The notes under the pieces were generated by a model that was not told the DNA's origin, did no database searches, and saw only the letters and a list, made by a program, of their open reading frames with translations. Made by a program: the position numbers and the translations under genes. This document shows positions 1-9,996 of a stretch of 16,800 nucleotides of DNA, piece after piece. Source of the DNA: an uncultured Muribaculaceae bacterium (GTDB lineage: Bacteria; Bacteroidota; Bacteroidia; Bacteroidales; Muribaculaceae); contig CAJTXU010000009.1 of the NCBI GenBank assembly GCA_910584125.1, forward strand, positions 65,019-81,818. Direction: 5' to 3'. How positions within the stretch are numbered: the first letter of the stretch is position 1; every line of letters starts with the position of its first letter.

Positions 1-55
1 GTCCCGATTCGTCCCGATTCGTCCCGATTTGTCCCGATTTGTCCCGATTCGTCCC
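1..55. repeat. 10-bp tandem repeat array upstream of purL
   Basis: Five full copies of GTCCCGATTY lie head to tail, followed by a half copy (GTCCC) that ends 18 bases before the purL ATG. Copies 1, 2 and 5 end in C; copies 3 and 4 end in T. The array begins at the first base of the window, so its true length is unknown. The unit is close to one helical turn. The array is too near the start codon to leave much leader, so it probably lies in the promoter or the 5' untranslated region. I see no recognisable Bacteroidetes -7 element (TAnnTTTG) between the repeat and the ATG. Function is unknown. Confidence 0.9.
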
Positions 56-73
56 AACCTAAACATTAATATA

Positions 74-3000
74 ATGACAACCCACCGCATATTTGTCGAG
101 AAGCGTCCAGAGTTCCGCGTCGAGGCCGACAGCCTTCGCAGCGAGCTCAACACGACGCTCGGCCTCGACATCAAAGACCTTCGCCTCGTGTGCGTCTACG
201 ACCTGTTCGGGTTCAGCGACGCGCTGCTCGACAAGACACGTTACGGAGTGTTCGGCGAGACAGCCACCGACACCGTGACCGACAGCATCGACCTCGAGGG
301 TCTGCCCCACCTGGCGGTCGAGGCATTGCCCGGCCAGTTCGACCAGCGAGCTTCGGCGGCACGCGAATGCGTGCGACTCGCCGAACCCGAGGCCGACGTC
401 GAAATACTCTCGGCCCGTCTCTATATCTTCGACAAGGGCGTCGGCCCTGCCGAGATGGAGAAAATCTCCCGATACCTCATCAACGCCGTGGAGTCGCGCC
501 GCAAGAACCTCGACGTTCTGGCGCTCCCCGAGCGCGCTCACGCCAAACCGGTCGACACCCTGGCCGGATTCCGCGAAATCACGCCCGAACAGGCCCCCGC
601 ATACTGCCGCGAGGCCGGACTGGCCATGAACGGCGACGACCTCATGGAGGTGGTGAGATACTTCACCGCCGAGGGCCGCGACCCCAACGAGACGGAGCTC
701 CGCATCCTCGACACATACTGGAGCGACCACTGCCGCCACACGACGTTCACCTCGCGCCTCACCGACATCGACGTCGAGGAGTCGTACATCGCCCCGGAGA
801 TCCGCGAGAGCCTCGGTCTCTGGAACAAGATGCGCGCCGACCTCGGCCGGGGCGATAAGCCGCTATGTCTGATGGACCTGGCCACAATCGGCGCCCGCTG
901 GCTCCGTGCCAACGGCAAGCTCGACGACCTCGAGCAGAGCGAGGAAAACAACGCCTGCAGCATATATGTCGACGTCGATGTCGACGGCAAGACCGAGAAA
1001 TGGCTGCTGCAGTTCAAGAACGAGACCCACAACCATCCCACCGAAATCGAGCCTTTCGGGGGCGCATCGACATGTCTGGGCGGCGCCATCCGCGACCCGC
1101 TGAGCGGCCGCAGCTACGTCTATCAGGCGATGCGCGTCACCGGCGCCGGCGACATTTACCAGCCCGTGGCCGACACGCTGCCCGGCAAGCTGCCACAGCG
1201 CGTCATCTCGCGCGGAGCCGCCCACGGATATTCATCCTACGGCAACCAGATAGGTCTGGCCACCACCCACGTGCGCGAGATCTATCACCCCGGCTATGTG
1301 GCCAAGCGCCTTGAGGTCGGCGCCGTGGCCGGTGCGGTCCGCGCCTGCGACGTGCGCCGCGAGCGCCCCGCGGCCGGAGACGTCGTGCTGATGTTCGGCG
1401 GCCGCACCGGCCGCGACGGCATCGGCGGCGCCACAGGTTCGTCGAAGGAACACAACGAGTCGTCGCTCGAGATGTGCGGCAGCGAGGTCCAGAAGGGCAA
1501 CGCCCCCGAGGAGCGCAAGCTCTCCCGCCTGTTCCGCCGCCCCGAGGTGACGAGGCTCATCAAGAAATCGAACGACTTCGGCGCCGGAGGCGTCAGCGTC
1601 GCCATCGGCGAACTCACCGACGGACTCGACATATATCTCGACCGCGTCACGACCAAATACGACGGACTCAACGCCACCGAGCTCGCCATCTCGGAGAGCC
1701 AGGAGCGCATGTCGGCCGTGGTCGAGGCCAAGGACATGGAGGAATTCATGCGCTACTGCCACGAGGAAAACATCGAGGTTCGCCACGTGGCCGACGTCAC
1801 CGACTCGGGCCGCATGCGCCTATGGCGCGACGGCGAGCTCGTGGCCGACCTGCGCCGCGAGTTCATCGACTCGGCCGGTGCCCCCCACTTCGCCAAGGCC
1901 CGCATCGAATCGGTCGAGAAGAGAAACCCCTTCACCCGCAACGTGCCGGGCGAGACTTTCGCCGAGCAGTTCACCGCCAACCTGCTCGACCCCAACGTGA
2001 CCTCCCAGCGAGGTCTGATCGAGATGTTCGACTCCACCATCGGCGCCACCACCGTGCTTATGCCCTTCGGAGGCAAGACCAACGGCACCGAGGCGCAGGT
2101 GAGCGTGCAGAAATTCCCTGTCGGACGTCACTTCACCAACACGGCAAGCATGATGAGCTGGGGCTACGACCCGTTCCTGACCGAATGGAGCCCCTATCAC
2201 GGCGCGGCATATGCCGTGGTCGAGGCCGTCGCCAAGGCCGTCGCCGCCGGTGCCGACTTCCGCCGCATGCGCTTCTCCTATCAGGAGTATTTCGAGCGCA
2301 TGAGCTCGGAGAAGGCCTGGGGCAAGCCCCTCGCCGCCCTGCTCGGCGCGCTGAGGATGCAGAAGGAGCTGTCGCTCCCCTCGATCGGCGGAAAGGACTC
2401 GATGAGCGGCACGTTCGACGAACTGCACGTGCCGCCGACGCTCATAGCGTTCGGAGCCGTGTCCGTCGACGCGCGCGACGTCATCAGTCCCGAATTCAAG
2501 AAGGCCGGCCACGGCATATACCTGCTGCGCCACACGCCGATGAACTCCGGAATGCCCCACACGGCGGCTCTCGCAGCGGCCTACGACGCTATGCACGCCG
2601 CCATCAAGGCCGGTCAGGTGGTCAGCGCGTATGCCATAGGATTCGGCGGTCTGGCCGAGGCCCTGGTCAAGATGTCGCTCGGCAACCGCGTCGGCGCCGA
2701 CGTCTCCTATGACGAGCACGACGTCTTCGACGCCGCATACGGCTCAATCGTGTTCGAGGCCGTCGAACCGGTCGATATCCCCGGCGTCGAGTTCATCGGC
2801 TACACGGTCGAAGAGCCGGCCGTGAGCGTCCAGCACCACAAGTTCGACATCGATATGCTCGCCGCCAAGGTGCGCGAGCGTTTCAACGAGATATATCCCG
2901 ACACGGCGCCGACGACGGGCGAGGCCCCTGACGCCGTATGCGACCGCAAGGCCCCCGCATACGAAGGCGAGGCCGTAGAGAATCCTGTGGTATACCTGCC

Positions 3001-3799
3001 CGTATTCCCCGGCACCAACTGCGACTACGATATGCAGGCCGCCTTCGCCAACGAGGGCGCCGAGGTCCGTCTGTCGGTGTTCCGCAACCTCTCGGCGCAG
3101 GACATTTCCGACTCCTGCCGCGAGATGGCCGCCAACATCGACGCCTGCCACATTCTGGCCATAAGCGGCGGTTTCTCGGCGGCCGACGAGCCCGACGGCT
3201 CGGGCAAGTTCATCGCCACGGTGCTTCTCAACGACGAGGTGCGTGCCGCTATCGAACGCCTCATGGCACGCGGAGGTCTGATCCTGGGCATCTGCAACGG
3301 ATTTCAGGCCCTTGTGAAGTCGGGACTCCTCCCCTTCGGCAAGATCGGCGAACTCACCACGGAGTCGCCCACACTGTTCCGCAACGACATCAACCGCCAC
3401 ATCTCGCAGATAGCCGTGACGCGCGTCGGCACCACGGCCTCGCCCTGGCTCGACAGCTTCGAGCCCGGACAGCTCCACTCGGTGGCCATGTCGCACGGCG
3501 AGGGCAAGTTCGTGGCCGACTCCGCGATGCGCGAGACCCTGCTGCGCAACGGCCAGATCGCGTTCCAGTATGCCGACCCGGCCACGGGCCACGCCACCAT
3601 GGAGTCGCCCTACAACCCCAACGGCTCGACCTGGGCCATCGAGGGCATCATCTCGCCCGACGGCCGCATCCTCGGTAAGATGGGACACTCCGAGCGTTTC
3701 CGCGAAGGCCTGATGAAGAATGTCGCCGGCGACAAGGCCCAGAACATCTTCCGCAACGCCGTGAGATACTTCAGAAAAAATAAAACCGCCTTAAAATAA
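74..3799 (+). CDS. purL: Phosphoribosylformylglycinamidine synthase, single-chain PurL
   Basis: Cytosolic enzyme that converts FGAR, glutamine and ATP to FGAM in de novo purine synthesis. The 1,241-residue protein is the long, fused form with its own glutaminase. Visible parts: an N-terminal PurS-like and linker region (about 1-230), two tandem AIRS-type synthase halves (about 230-970) containing KNETHNHPTEIEPF (K315-F328, H319 and H321) and GGRTGRDGIGGATGSS, then a C-terminal class I glutaminase. The glutaminase has the nucleophile C1074 in GICNGFQ and H1205/E1207 in GHSER. I chose the ATG at 74 because the homology-like sequence begins there. An in-frame TTG at 29 would only add residues encoded by the tandem repeat. 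The gene is complete. purM follows after 10 bases. Confidence 0.98.
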   Translation: MTTHRIFVEKRPEFRVEADSLRSELNTTLGLDIKDLRLVCVYDLFGFSDALLDKTRYGVFGETATDTVTDSIDLEGLPHLAVEALPGQFDQRASAARECVRLAEPEADVEILSARLYIFDKGVGPAEMEKISRYLINAVESRRKNLDVLALPERAHAKPVDTLAGFREITPEQAPAYCREAGLAMNGDDLMEVVRYFTAEGRDPNETELRILDTYWSDHCRHTTFTSRLTDIDVEESYIAPEIRESLGLWNKMRADLGRGDKPLCLMDLATIGARWLRANGKLDDLEQSEENNACSIYVDVDVDGKTEKWLLQFKNETHNHPTEIEPFGGASTCLGGAIRDPLSGRSYVYQAMRVTGAGDIYQPVADTLPGKLPQRVISRGAAHGYSSYGNQIGLATTHVREIYHPGYVAKRLEVGAVAGAVRACDVRRERPAAGDVVLMFGGRTGRDGIGGATGSSKEHNESSLEMCGSEVQKGNAPEERKLSRLFRRPEVTRLIKKSNDFGAGGVSVAIGELTDGLDIYLDRVTTKYDGLNATELAISESQERMSAVVEAKDMEEFMRYCHEENIEVRHVADVTDSGRMRLWRDGELVADLRREFIDSAGAPHFAKARIESVEKRNPFTRNVPGETFAEQFTANLLDPNVTSQRGLIEMFDSTIGATTVLMPFGGKTNGTEAQVSVQKFPVGRHFTNTASMMSWGYDPFLTEWSPYHGAAYAVVEAVAKAVAAGADFRRMRFSYQEYFERMSSEKAWGKPLAALLGALRMQKELSLPSIGGKDSMSGTFDELHVPPTLIAFGAVSVDARDVISPEFKKAGHGIYLLRHTPMNSGMPHTAALAAAYDAMHAAIKAGQVVSAYAIGFGGLAEALVKMSLGNRVGADVSYDEHDVFDAAYGSIVFEAVEPVDIPGVEFIGYTVEEPAVSVQHHKFDIDMLAAKVRERFNEIYPDTAPTTGEAPDAVCDRKAPAYEGEAVENPVVYLPVFPGTNCDYDMQAAFANEGAEVRLSVFRNLSAQDISDSCREMAANIDACHILAISGGFSAADEPDGSGKFIATVLLNDEVRAAIERLMARGGLILGICNGFQALVKSGLLPFGKIGELTTESPTLFRNDINRHISQIAVTRVGTTASPWLDSFEPGQLHSVAMSHGEGKFVADSAMRETLLRNGQIAFQYADPATGHATMESPYNPNGSTWAIEGIISPDGRILGKMGHSERFREGLMKNVAGDKAQNIFRNAVRYFRKNKTALK

Positions 3800-3809
3800 A
3801 GACAGAATA

Positions 3810-4835
3810 ATGGCAAAGAGTTATGAAGCCTCGGGAGTGAATCTGGAGGCAGGATATGAAGTCGTGAGCCGCATCAAGAAGCATGTGGCTTCCACCGCCC
3901 GCCCGGGCTGCATGGGAGGCATCGGCGCCTTCGGAGGTATGTTCGACCTCGGCTCGCTGGGCTACCGCCACCCGATCCTGGTGAGCGGCACCGACGGCGT
4001 CGGCACGAAGCTGAAGATAGCGTTCGCCCTCGACCGCCACGACACCATCGGCATCGACGCCGTGGCGATGTGCGTCAACGACGTGCTGGCCCAGGGCGCG
4101 CAGCCGCTCATCTTCCTCGACTATGTGGCCGTGGGGCACAACCGCCCCGCCGTGGTCGAGGCCATCGTGGCCGGCGTCGCCGAGGGCTGCCGCCAGGCCG
4201 GATGCGCCCTCGTGGGCGGCGAGACGGCCGAAATGCCGGGCATGTACGCCCCCGACGATTATGACATCGCCGGCTTCACGGTAGGCGCAGTGGAGAAAGA
4301 CCGCCTCATCGACGGCTCGAAGGTGGCCGAAGGCGATGTGCTGGTCGGCCTCCCCTCCACCGGCGTGCACTCCAACGGTTTCTCGCTCGTGCGCAAGATA
4401 GTCAAGGACGCCGACCTCGACCTCTCGAAAAAATATGAGGAGACCGGCGACCGTACGCTCGGCGAGGTGCTGCTCACCCCGACGGCGATCTACGTCAAGC
4501 CCGTGCTGGCCCTTATGGACGAGGTCGACGTGCACGGCGTGGCCCACATCACGGGCGGCGGCTTCGACGAGAACATCCCCCGCATACTGCCCGAGGGTCT
4601 CGGCGTCGAGATCGAGCTCGGCAGCTGGAAGGTGCTCCCCGTCTTCGACCTGCTCGAAAAGTATGGCAAGCTGCCCCGCCGCGAGATGTTCAACATCTTC
4701 AACATGGGCATCGGCATGGTGGTGGCCGTCAGCGCCGCCGACGCCGACAGGGCCGTGGCCTCGCTCAAGGCTTCGGGCATAGAAGCCTCGGTGATCGGAA
4801 AGGTCGTAAAGGGGACGGGAGTGAGCCTGATCTGA
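3810..4835 (+). CDS. purM: Phosphoribosylformylglycinamidine cyclo-ligase (AIR synthetase)
   Basis: Closes the imidazole ring: FGAM plus ATP gives AIR, the step directly after PurL, matching the gene order. The 341-residue length is close to the E. coli enzyme (345). Family motifs are intact: SGTDGVGTKLKIA (residues 59-71), GIDAVAMCVNDVLAQGA (81-97) and GGETAEMPGMY (136-146), followed by a normal AIRS C-terminal domain that ends at GTGVSLI. The ATG sits 10 bases after the purL stop in an A-rich leader, so the two are almost certainly co-transcribed. The 95-base gap to purH is the longest in the operon and holds two small hairpins that could alter expression of the downstream genes. Confidence 0.98.
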   Translation: MAKSYEASGVNLEAGYEVVSRIKKHVASTARPGCMGGIGAFGGMFDLGSLGYRHPILVSGTDGVGTKLKIAFALDRHDTIGIDAVAMCVNDVLAQGAQPLIFLDYVAVGHNRPAVVEAIVAGVAEGCRQAGCALVGGETAEMPGMYAPDDYDIAGFTVGAVEKDRLIDGSKVAEGDVLVGLPSTGVHSNGFSLVRKIVKDADLDLSKKYEETGDRTLGEVLLTPTAIYVKPVLALMDEVDVHGVAHITGGGFDENIPRILPEGLGVEIELGSWKVLPVFDLLEKYGKLPRREMFNIFNMGIGMVVAVSAADADRAVASLKASGIEASVIGKVVKGTGVSLI

Positions 4836-4839
4836 AGCC

Positions 4840-4853
4840 CCCGCCAAAGCGGG
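4840..4853 (+). other. Small GC-rich hairpin after purM
   Basis: CCCGC (4840-4844) and GCGGG (4849-4853) form a perfect 5-bp stem around a CAAA tetraloop, starting five bases after the purM stop. No T-run follows, so this does not look like a plus-strand intrinsic terminator. It could be an RNA processing or 3'-end stabilising hairpin between purM and purH. The structure is seen in the sequence; any role is inference. Confidence 0.55.
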
Positions 4854-4861
4854 AACCAGGA

Positions 4862-4883
4862 CAAAAAGGCTCCGCATGGGGCT
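4862..4883 (-). terminator. Possible minus-strand terminator in the purM-purH spacer
   Basis: GCTCC (4869-4873) pairs with GGGGC (4878-4882) around the tetraloop GCAT; G4868 and T4883 add a wobble pair. On the minus strand this stem is followed directly by C and five T residues (the A-run at 4863-4867), the layout of a short intrinsic terminator. On the plus strand the T-run is missing. The 8-mer GGCTCCGC also occurs twice in direct orientation (4868-4875 and 4880-4887). It may end antisense transcription, or simply be a plus-strand RNA hairpin. The stem is short, so confidence is modest. Confidence 0.35.
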
Positions 4884-4930
4884 CCGCTCATAACATTCAT
4901 TTAAAAATTAAAACACAAGATATCAGCTTA

Positions 4931-6460
4931 ATGAAGGCTTTAATCAGCGTAAGCGACAAGACAGGAGTCGTGGACTTCGCACGCTCCCTCAAGGAAATGG
5001 GCTGGGAAATCATCGCCACCGGCGGAACAATGAAGATGCTCCGCGACAGCGGTCTGGAGGTGACCGGCATCAGCGACATCACCGGATTCCCCGAAATCTG
5101 CGGCGGCCGCGTGAAGACGCTCCACCCCAAGGTGCACGGCGCCCTGCTGGGCCGTCGTGACAATGACGACGACATGCGACAGCTCGAGGAGAACGGCATA
5201 GGTCTGATCGATCTGGTATGCGTCAACCTCTATCCTTTCGAGGCCACGGTGGCCAAGCCCGACGTGACTCTGGCAGACGCCATCGAGAACATCGACATAG
5301 GCGGACCCTCGATGCTCCGCTCGGCGGCGAAAAACTGCAAGAGCGTCACCGTGGTCTGCGAACCCGCCGACTACCCGATGATCCTCGACGAGATCGCCGC
5401 CAACGGCAACACACTCCCCGAGACGCGTCTGCGCCTCTCGGCCAAGGCCTACACCCATACGGCCCTCTATGACAGTCATATCGCCGAATACATGCGCCGT
5501 CAGGCCGGCCTGCCCGAAAAGCTCTTCCTGAGCTTCGACGAGGTTCAGTCGCTGCGCTACGGCGAGAATCCGCATCAGAAGGCGAAGTTCTACCGCACGC
5601 CCGAAGAGTATTCATACAGCGTGGCCACGGCCCGCCAGCTCCAGGGCAAGGAACTGTCGTACAACAATATCCAGGACGCCAACGCCGCCCTTGAGATCGT
5701 GAGCGAGTTCGACCAGCCGTTCTGTGTCGGTCTCAAGCATATGAATCCGTGCGGCGCAGCCGTCGGAGCCGACGCGCTCGACGCCTGGACGCGCGCCTAC
5801 GAGGCAGACAAGGTGAGCATCTACGGCGGCATCGTGGCCCTCAACCGCGAGGTCACCGAGGAGGTGGCTCTCGCCATGAAGCCCATATTCCTCGAGATCG
5901 TCATGGCTCCCTCATATACAGCCGGCGCGCTCGAGGTCTTCTCGAAGAAAAAGAACCTGCGTGTGCTTGAGGTCAAGATGGAGGCTCGCGGCGAGAAGCG
6001 TCCCCGCTATGTGGGCGTGACGGGCGGGCTGCTCGTGCAGGACGCCGACACCGAATGCCTCGACATCACCGACGCCATGACCGTGACCGAGCGTCATCCC
6101 GACGCCCGCGAGCTCGCCGACATGGACTTCGGCTGGAAGATCGTGAAGCACGTCAAGTCGAACGCCATCGTCGTGGTCAAGGACGGCGCGACGCTCGGAG
6201 TGGGCGCCGGCCAGATGAACCGCGTCGGCTCGGCCACAATCGCGCTCGAGGAGGCCAAGGCCGCCGGCGCGACCGAGGGCCTCGTGCTCGCATCCGACGG
6301 TTTCCTCCCCTTCGACGACACCGTCGAGCAAGCCTCGCGCTATGGCGTGACCGCCATCGTGCAGCCGGGCGGAAGCATCCGCGACGAGGACTCCGTGAAG
6401 AAAGCCAATGAGAAGGGCATCGCCATGCTCTTCACCGGAATGCGCCACTTCAAGCACTGA
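4931..6460 (+). CDS. purH: Bifunctional AICAR formyltransferase / IMP cyclohydrolase
   Basis: Carries out the last two steps to IMP: AICAR plus 10-formyl-tetrahydrofolate gives FAICAR, which is cyclised to IMP. The 509-residue protein is slightly shorter than E. coli PurH (529). The N-terminal MGS-like cyclohydrolase domain (about 1-150) shows SVSDKTG, GGRVKTLHPKVHGALL (K62) and IENIDIGGPSMLRSAAKN. The C-terminal transferase domain (about 190-509) shows SLRYGENPHQKA, the catalytic Lys-His pair K269-H270 in KHMNPCG, and GVGAGQMNRVGS. It ends with the family's usual GMRHFKH tail. The start follows an A-rich leader. FolD, which makes its formyl donor, is encoded two genes downstream. Confidence 0.98.
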   Translation: MKALISVSDKTGVVDFARSLKEMGWEIIATGGTMKMLRDSGLEVTGISDITGFPEICGGRVKTLHPKVHGALLGRRDNDDDMRQLEENGIGLIDLVCVNLYPFEATVAKPDVTLADAIENIDIGGPSMLRSAAKNCKSVTVVCEPADYPMILDEIAANGNTLPETRLRLSAKAYTHTALYDSHIAEYMRRQAGLPEKLFLSFDEVQSLRYGENPHQKAKFYRTPEEYSYSVATARQLQGKELSYNNIQDANAALEIVSEFDQPFCVGLKHMNPCGAAVGADALDAWTRAYEADKVSIYGGIVALNREVTEEVALAMKPIFLEIVMAPSYTAGALEVFSKKKNLRVLEVKMEARGEKRPRYVGVTGGLLVQDADTECLDITDAMTVTERHPDARELADMDFGWKIVKHVKSNAIVVVKDGATLGVGAGQMNRVGSATIALEEAKAAGATEGLVLASDGFLPFDDTVEQASRYGVTAIVQPGGSIRDEDSVKKANEKGIAMLFTGMRHFKH

Positions 6461-6468
6461 CGCCGGCC

Positions 6469-7713
<1,245 letters not shown>

Positions 7714-7716
<3 letters not shown>

Positions 7717-7741
7717 TCATTCATCATTAATCACCAATCAT
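7714..7741. repeat. Degenerate 7-base tandem repeat between purD and folD
   Basis: Four consecutive heptamers read TAATCAT, TCATCAT, TAATCAC and CAATCAT, consensus YAATCAY. The first includes the purD stop codon and the last ends ten bases before the folD ATG. The array fills most of this AT-rich spacer. It resembles the 7-base periodicity seen before purB. Function is unknown. Confidence 0.6.
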
Positions 7742-7751
7742 TGACAAGACG

Positions 7752-8603
7752 ATGATAATAAGTGGAAAAGACCTTGCTAAGAAAATCAAGCAAGACATAG
7801 CGGAGCGGGTGCCCGAACTGACGGCCACCTATGGCCGCGCACCACATCTGGCCGTGATTCTCGTAGGTGAGGACCCGGCGAGCCAGTCGTACGTGAAATC
7901 CAAAGGCAAGGACGCCGAGCAGGTGGGCTATAAGAGCACCACCATCCGTCTGCCCGAGGAGACCTCGGAGGCCGAGCTTCTCGACGTGATCGCCGGGCTC
8001 AACGCCGACGACACGGTCGACGGCGTGCTCGTGCAGCTCCCCGTGCCGAAACATATCGACGAAGACCGCGTGATCGAGGCCATCTCGCACGAGAAGGACG
8101 TCGACGGCTTCCACCCGGCCAACGTCGCCTCGCTCTGGCAGAAGAGAGACTGCGTGTATCCCTGCACGCCCAAGGGCGTGATCAGGATGCTCGACGAGGC
8201 CGGAGTGCAGATCGAGGGCAAACGCGCCGTCGTGATCGGGCGCAGCAACATCGTCGGCCTCCCCATGGCCAAGATGCTGCTCGACCGCAACGCCACCGTG
8301 ACCGTAGCCCACAGCCGCACGCGCGACCTGGCCCAGGTGACCCGCGAGGCCGACATCCTCATCGCAGCCGTCGGACGCCTGCGTTTCGTGACGGCCGACA
8401 TGGTGAAGCCCGGTGCCGTCGTAATCGACGTCGGCGTGAACCGCGACCCCGCCACCGGCAAACTCGCCGGAGACGTCGACTACGACGCCGTCGAAGGCAT
8501 CGCGTCGGTCATCACGCCCGTGCCCGGAGGCGTAGGCCCCATGACGCGCGCGTGCCTGATGGAGAACACGCTCGAGTGCTATCTGCGCCGCGTCAGGAAA
8601 TAA
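7752..8603 (+). CDS. folD: Bifunctional methylenetetrahydrofolate dehydrogenase / methenyl-THF cyclohydrolase
   Basis: Converts 5,10-methylene-THF through 5,10-methenyl-THF to 10-formyl-THF, the one-carbon donor used by PurH here and, if present elsewhere, by PurN. The 283-residue length is typical. The catalytic Tyr-Lys pair is seen in SYVKSK (Y47, K51), with VQLP (Q95) and DVDGFHPAN (D118) in the substrate pocket. The NAD(P) Rossmann domain has GRSNIVGLPMAKML (from residue 163), and PGGVGPMT lies near the C terminus. The start ATG follows the 7-base repeat spacer. Its place between purD and purB links folate one-carbon supply directly to purine synthesis, probably through co-transcription. 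Confidence 0.98.
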   Translation: MIISGKDLAKKIKQDIAERVPELTATYGRAPHLAVILVGEDPASQSYVKSKGKDAEQVGYKSTTIRLPEETSEAELLDVIAGLNADDTVDGVLVQLPVPKHIDEDRVIEAISHEKDVDGFHPANVASLWQKRDCVYPCTPKGVIRMLDEAGVQIEGKRAVVIGRSNIVGLPMAKMLLDRNATVTVAHSRTRDLAQVTREADILIAAVGRLRFVTADMVKPGAVVIDVGVNRDPATGKLAGDVDYDAVEGIASVITPVPGGVGPMTRACLMENTLECYLRRVRK

Positions 8604-8643
8604 AACCCCATTCGATATGCGTCTGGCACTGCCCGTATTCCTT

Positions 8644-8664
8644 ATTACTTAATACTTAGCACTT
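8644..8664. repeat. 7-base periodic repeat upstream of purB
   Basis: Three consecutive heptamers, ATTACTT, AATACTT and AGCACTT, share the ending ACTT with an exact 7-base period; the word ACTTA starts at 8647, 8654 and 8661. The array lies 12 bases before the purB ATG in the 73-base folD-purB spacer. The rest of this spacer (8604-8643) shows no clear promoter or hairpin. Function is unknown. Confidence 0.5.
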
Positions 8665-8676
8665 AAACAGACATCA

Positions 8677-9975
8677 ATGATAGATAGATATTCACGTCCC
8701 GAGATGCGCGCCATCTGGACTGAGGAAAACAAATTCAACGCCTACCTGAAGGTCGAGATCCTCGCCGCCGAGGCCTGGCGCGAACTGGGCGTCGTGCCCG
8801 CCGAGGACGTCGAGAAGCTCTGGGCGAACGCCTCGTTCAGCATCCCCCGCATCAAGGAGATAGAGCTTCAGACCCGCCACGACATCGTGGCCTTCACCCG
8901 CGCCGTGAGCGAGACGCTCGGCCCCGAACGCAAGTGGGTGCACTACGGCCTGACCTCGACCGACGTCGTGGACACGGCCAACGGCTACCTGCTCCGCCAG
9001 GCCAACGACATACTGCGCGACGACCTCCGCAGGTTCGCCGACATGCTCCGCTCGCAGGCGCTCAAGTATAAATACACCCCCTGCATCGGGCGCACCCACG
9101 GCATCCACGCCGACATCACCTCGTTCGGCCTCAAGTGGGTGCTCTGGTATGCCGAGATGCAGCGCAACATCAAGCGCTTCGAGGCCGCCGCACGCGGCGT
9201 CGAGGTCGGCAAGATCTCGGGTGCCGTCGGCAACTTCGCCAACATCCCTCCCTTCGTGCAGGACTACGTCTGCGAGAAACTCGGCATCGACAGTGCCGAC
9301 GTCTCCACTCAGGTGATCCAGCGCGACCGCCACGCTTACTATCTGGCCACGATCGCCCTGATCGGAGCCTCAATCGAGCAGATGGCCACAGAGGTCCGCG
9401 GCCTGCAGCGCACGGAGGTGCATGAGGTAGAGGAGGCTTTCGGCAAGGGTCAGAAGGGTTCGAGCGCAATGCCCCACAAGCGCAACCCCATCGGCTCGGA
9501 GAACATGGTGGGCTGCGCACGCGTGCTGCGCGGATATATGGTGACCGCCTACGACAACGTCGCCCTCTGGCACGAACGCGACATCTCCCACTCGTCGACC
9601 GAACGAATCATCCTGCCCGACGCCACAATGCTGCTCGACTACATGCTCAACCGCATGGCCGGCATCCTGGGCAACCTCACAGTGTTCGAAGACAAGATGA
9701 AGAGCAACATCTACATCACCAACGGCGTCATCTTCGCCCAGCGCGTCATGAACGCCCTGATCTCCAAGGGATTCGCCCGCGAGCAGGCTTACGACACCGT
9801 GCAGCCCGTGGCCATGAAGGCATGGAGCGAGGGCATCCCCTACATCGAGCTGCTGCGCGAGAACCCCGTCATCCGCGAGAACCTCACGCCCGAGGAACTC
9901 GAAGGCTGCTTCACGCTCGACTACTACATGAAGAACGTCGACTACATCTTCGAACGCAACGGAATCAAGGAATAA
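8677..9975 (+). CDS. purB: Adenylosuccinate lyase
   Basis: Fumarase/aspartase-superfamily lyase that acts twice in the pathway: SAICAR to AICAR plus fumarate, and adenylosuccinate to AMP plus fumarate. The 432-residue protein matches the B. subtilis-type enzyme in length (431) and in the numbering of the catalytic positions. H68 is in TRHDIVAF, H141 is in GRTHGIHAD, and the mobile serine loop with the family signature GSSAMPHKRNP carries S262/S263. HYGLTSTDVVDTA is also intact. The start ATG is preceded by an AT-rich leader. PurA, which makes its second substrate, follows after 21 bases. Confidence 0.98.
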   Translation: MIDRYSRPEMRAIWTEENKFNAYLKVEILAAEAWRELGVVPAEDVEKLWANASFSIPRIKEIELQTRHDIVAFTRAVSETLGPERKWVHYGLTSTDVVDTANGYLLRQANDILRDDLRRFADMLRSQALKYKYTPCIGRTHGIHADITSFGLKWVLWYAEMQRNIKRFEAAARGVEVGKISGAVGNFANIPPFVQDYVCEKLGIDSADVSTQVIQRDRHAYYLATIALIGASIEQMATEVRGLQRTEVHEVEEAFGKGQKGSSAMPHKRNPIGSENMVGCARVLRGYMVTAYDNVALWHERDISHSSTERIILPDATMLLDYMLNRMAGILGNLTVFEDKMKSNIYITNGVIFAQRVMNALISKGFAREQAYDTVQPVAMKAWSEGIPYIELLRENPVIRENLTPEELEGCFTLDYYMKNVDYIFERNGIKE

Positions 9976-9996
9976 GACTTTTAAACAGAATCAGAT

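Noticed and set aside
29..73. TTG start that would extend purL by 15 codons
   Set aside because: The extension only translates the 10-base repeat and its flank, and the recognisable PurL N terminus begins at the ATG at 74.
4836..4930. ZTP riboswitch upstream of purH
   Set aside because: ZTP riboswitches often precede purH and folD, but the conserved 3' element around CCGCCTGGGC and the conserved 5' GGC-GA region are absent from this spacer and from the folD leader.
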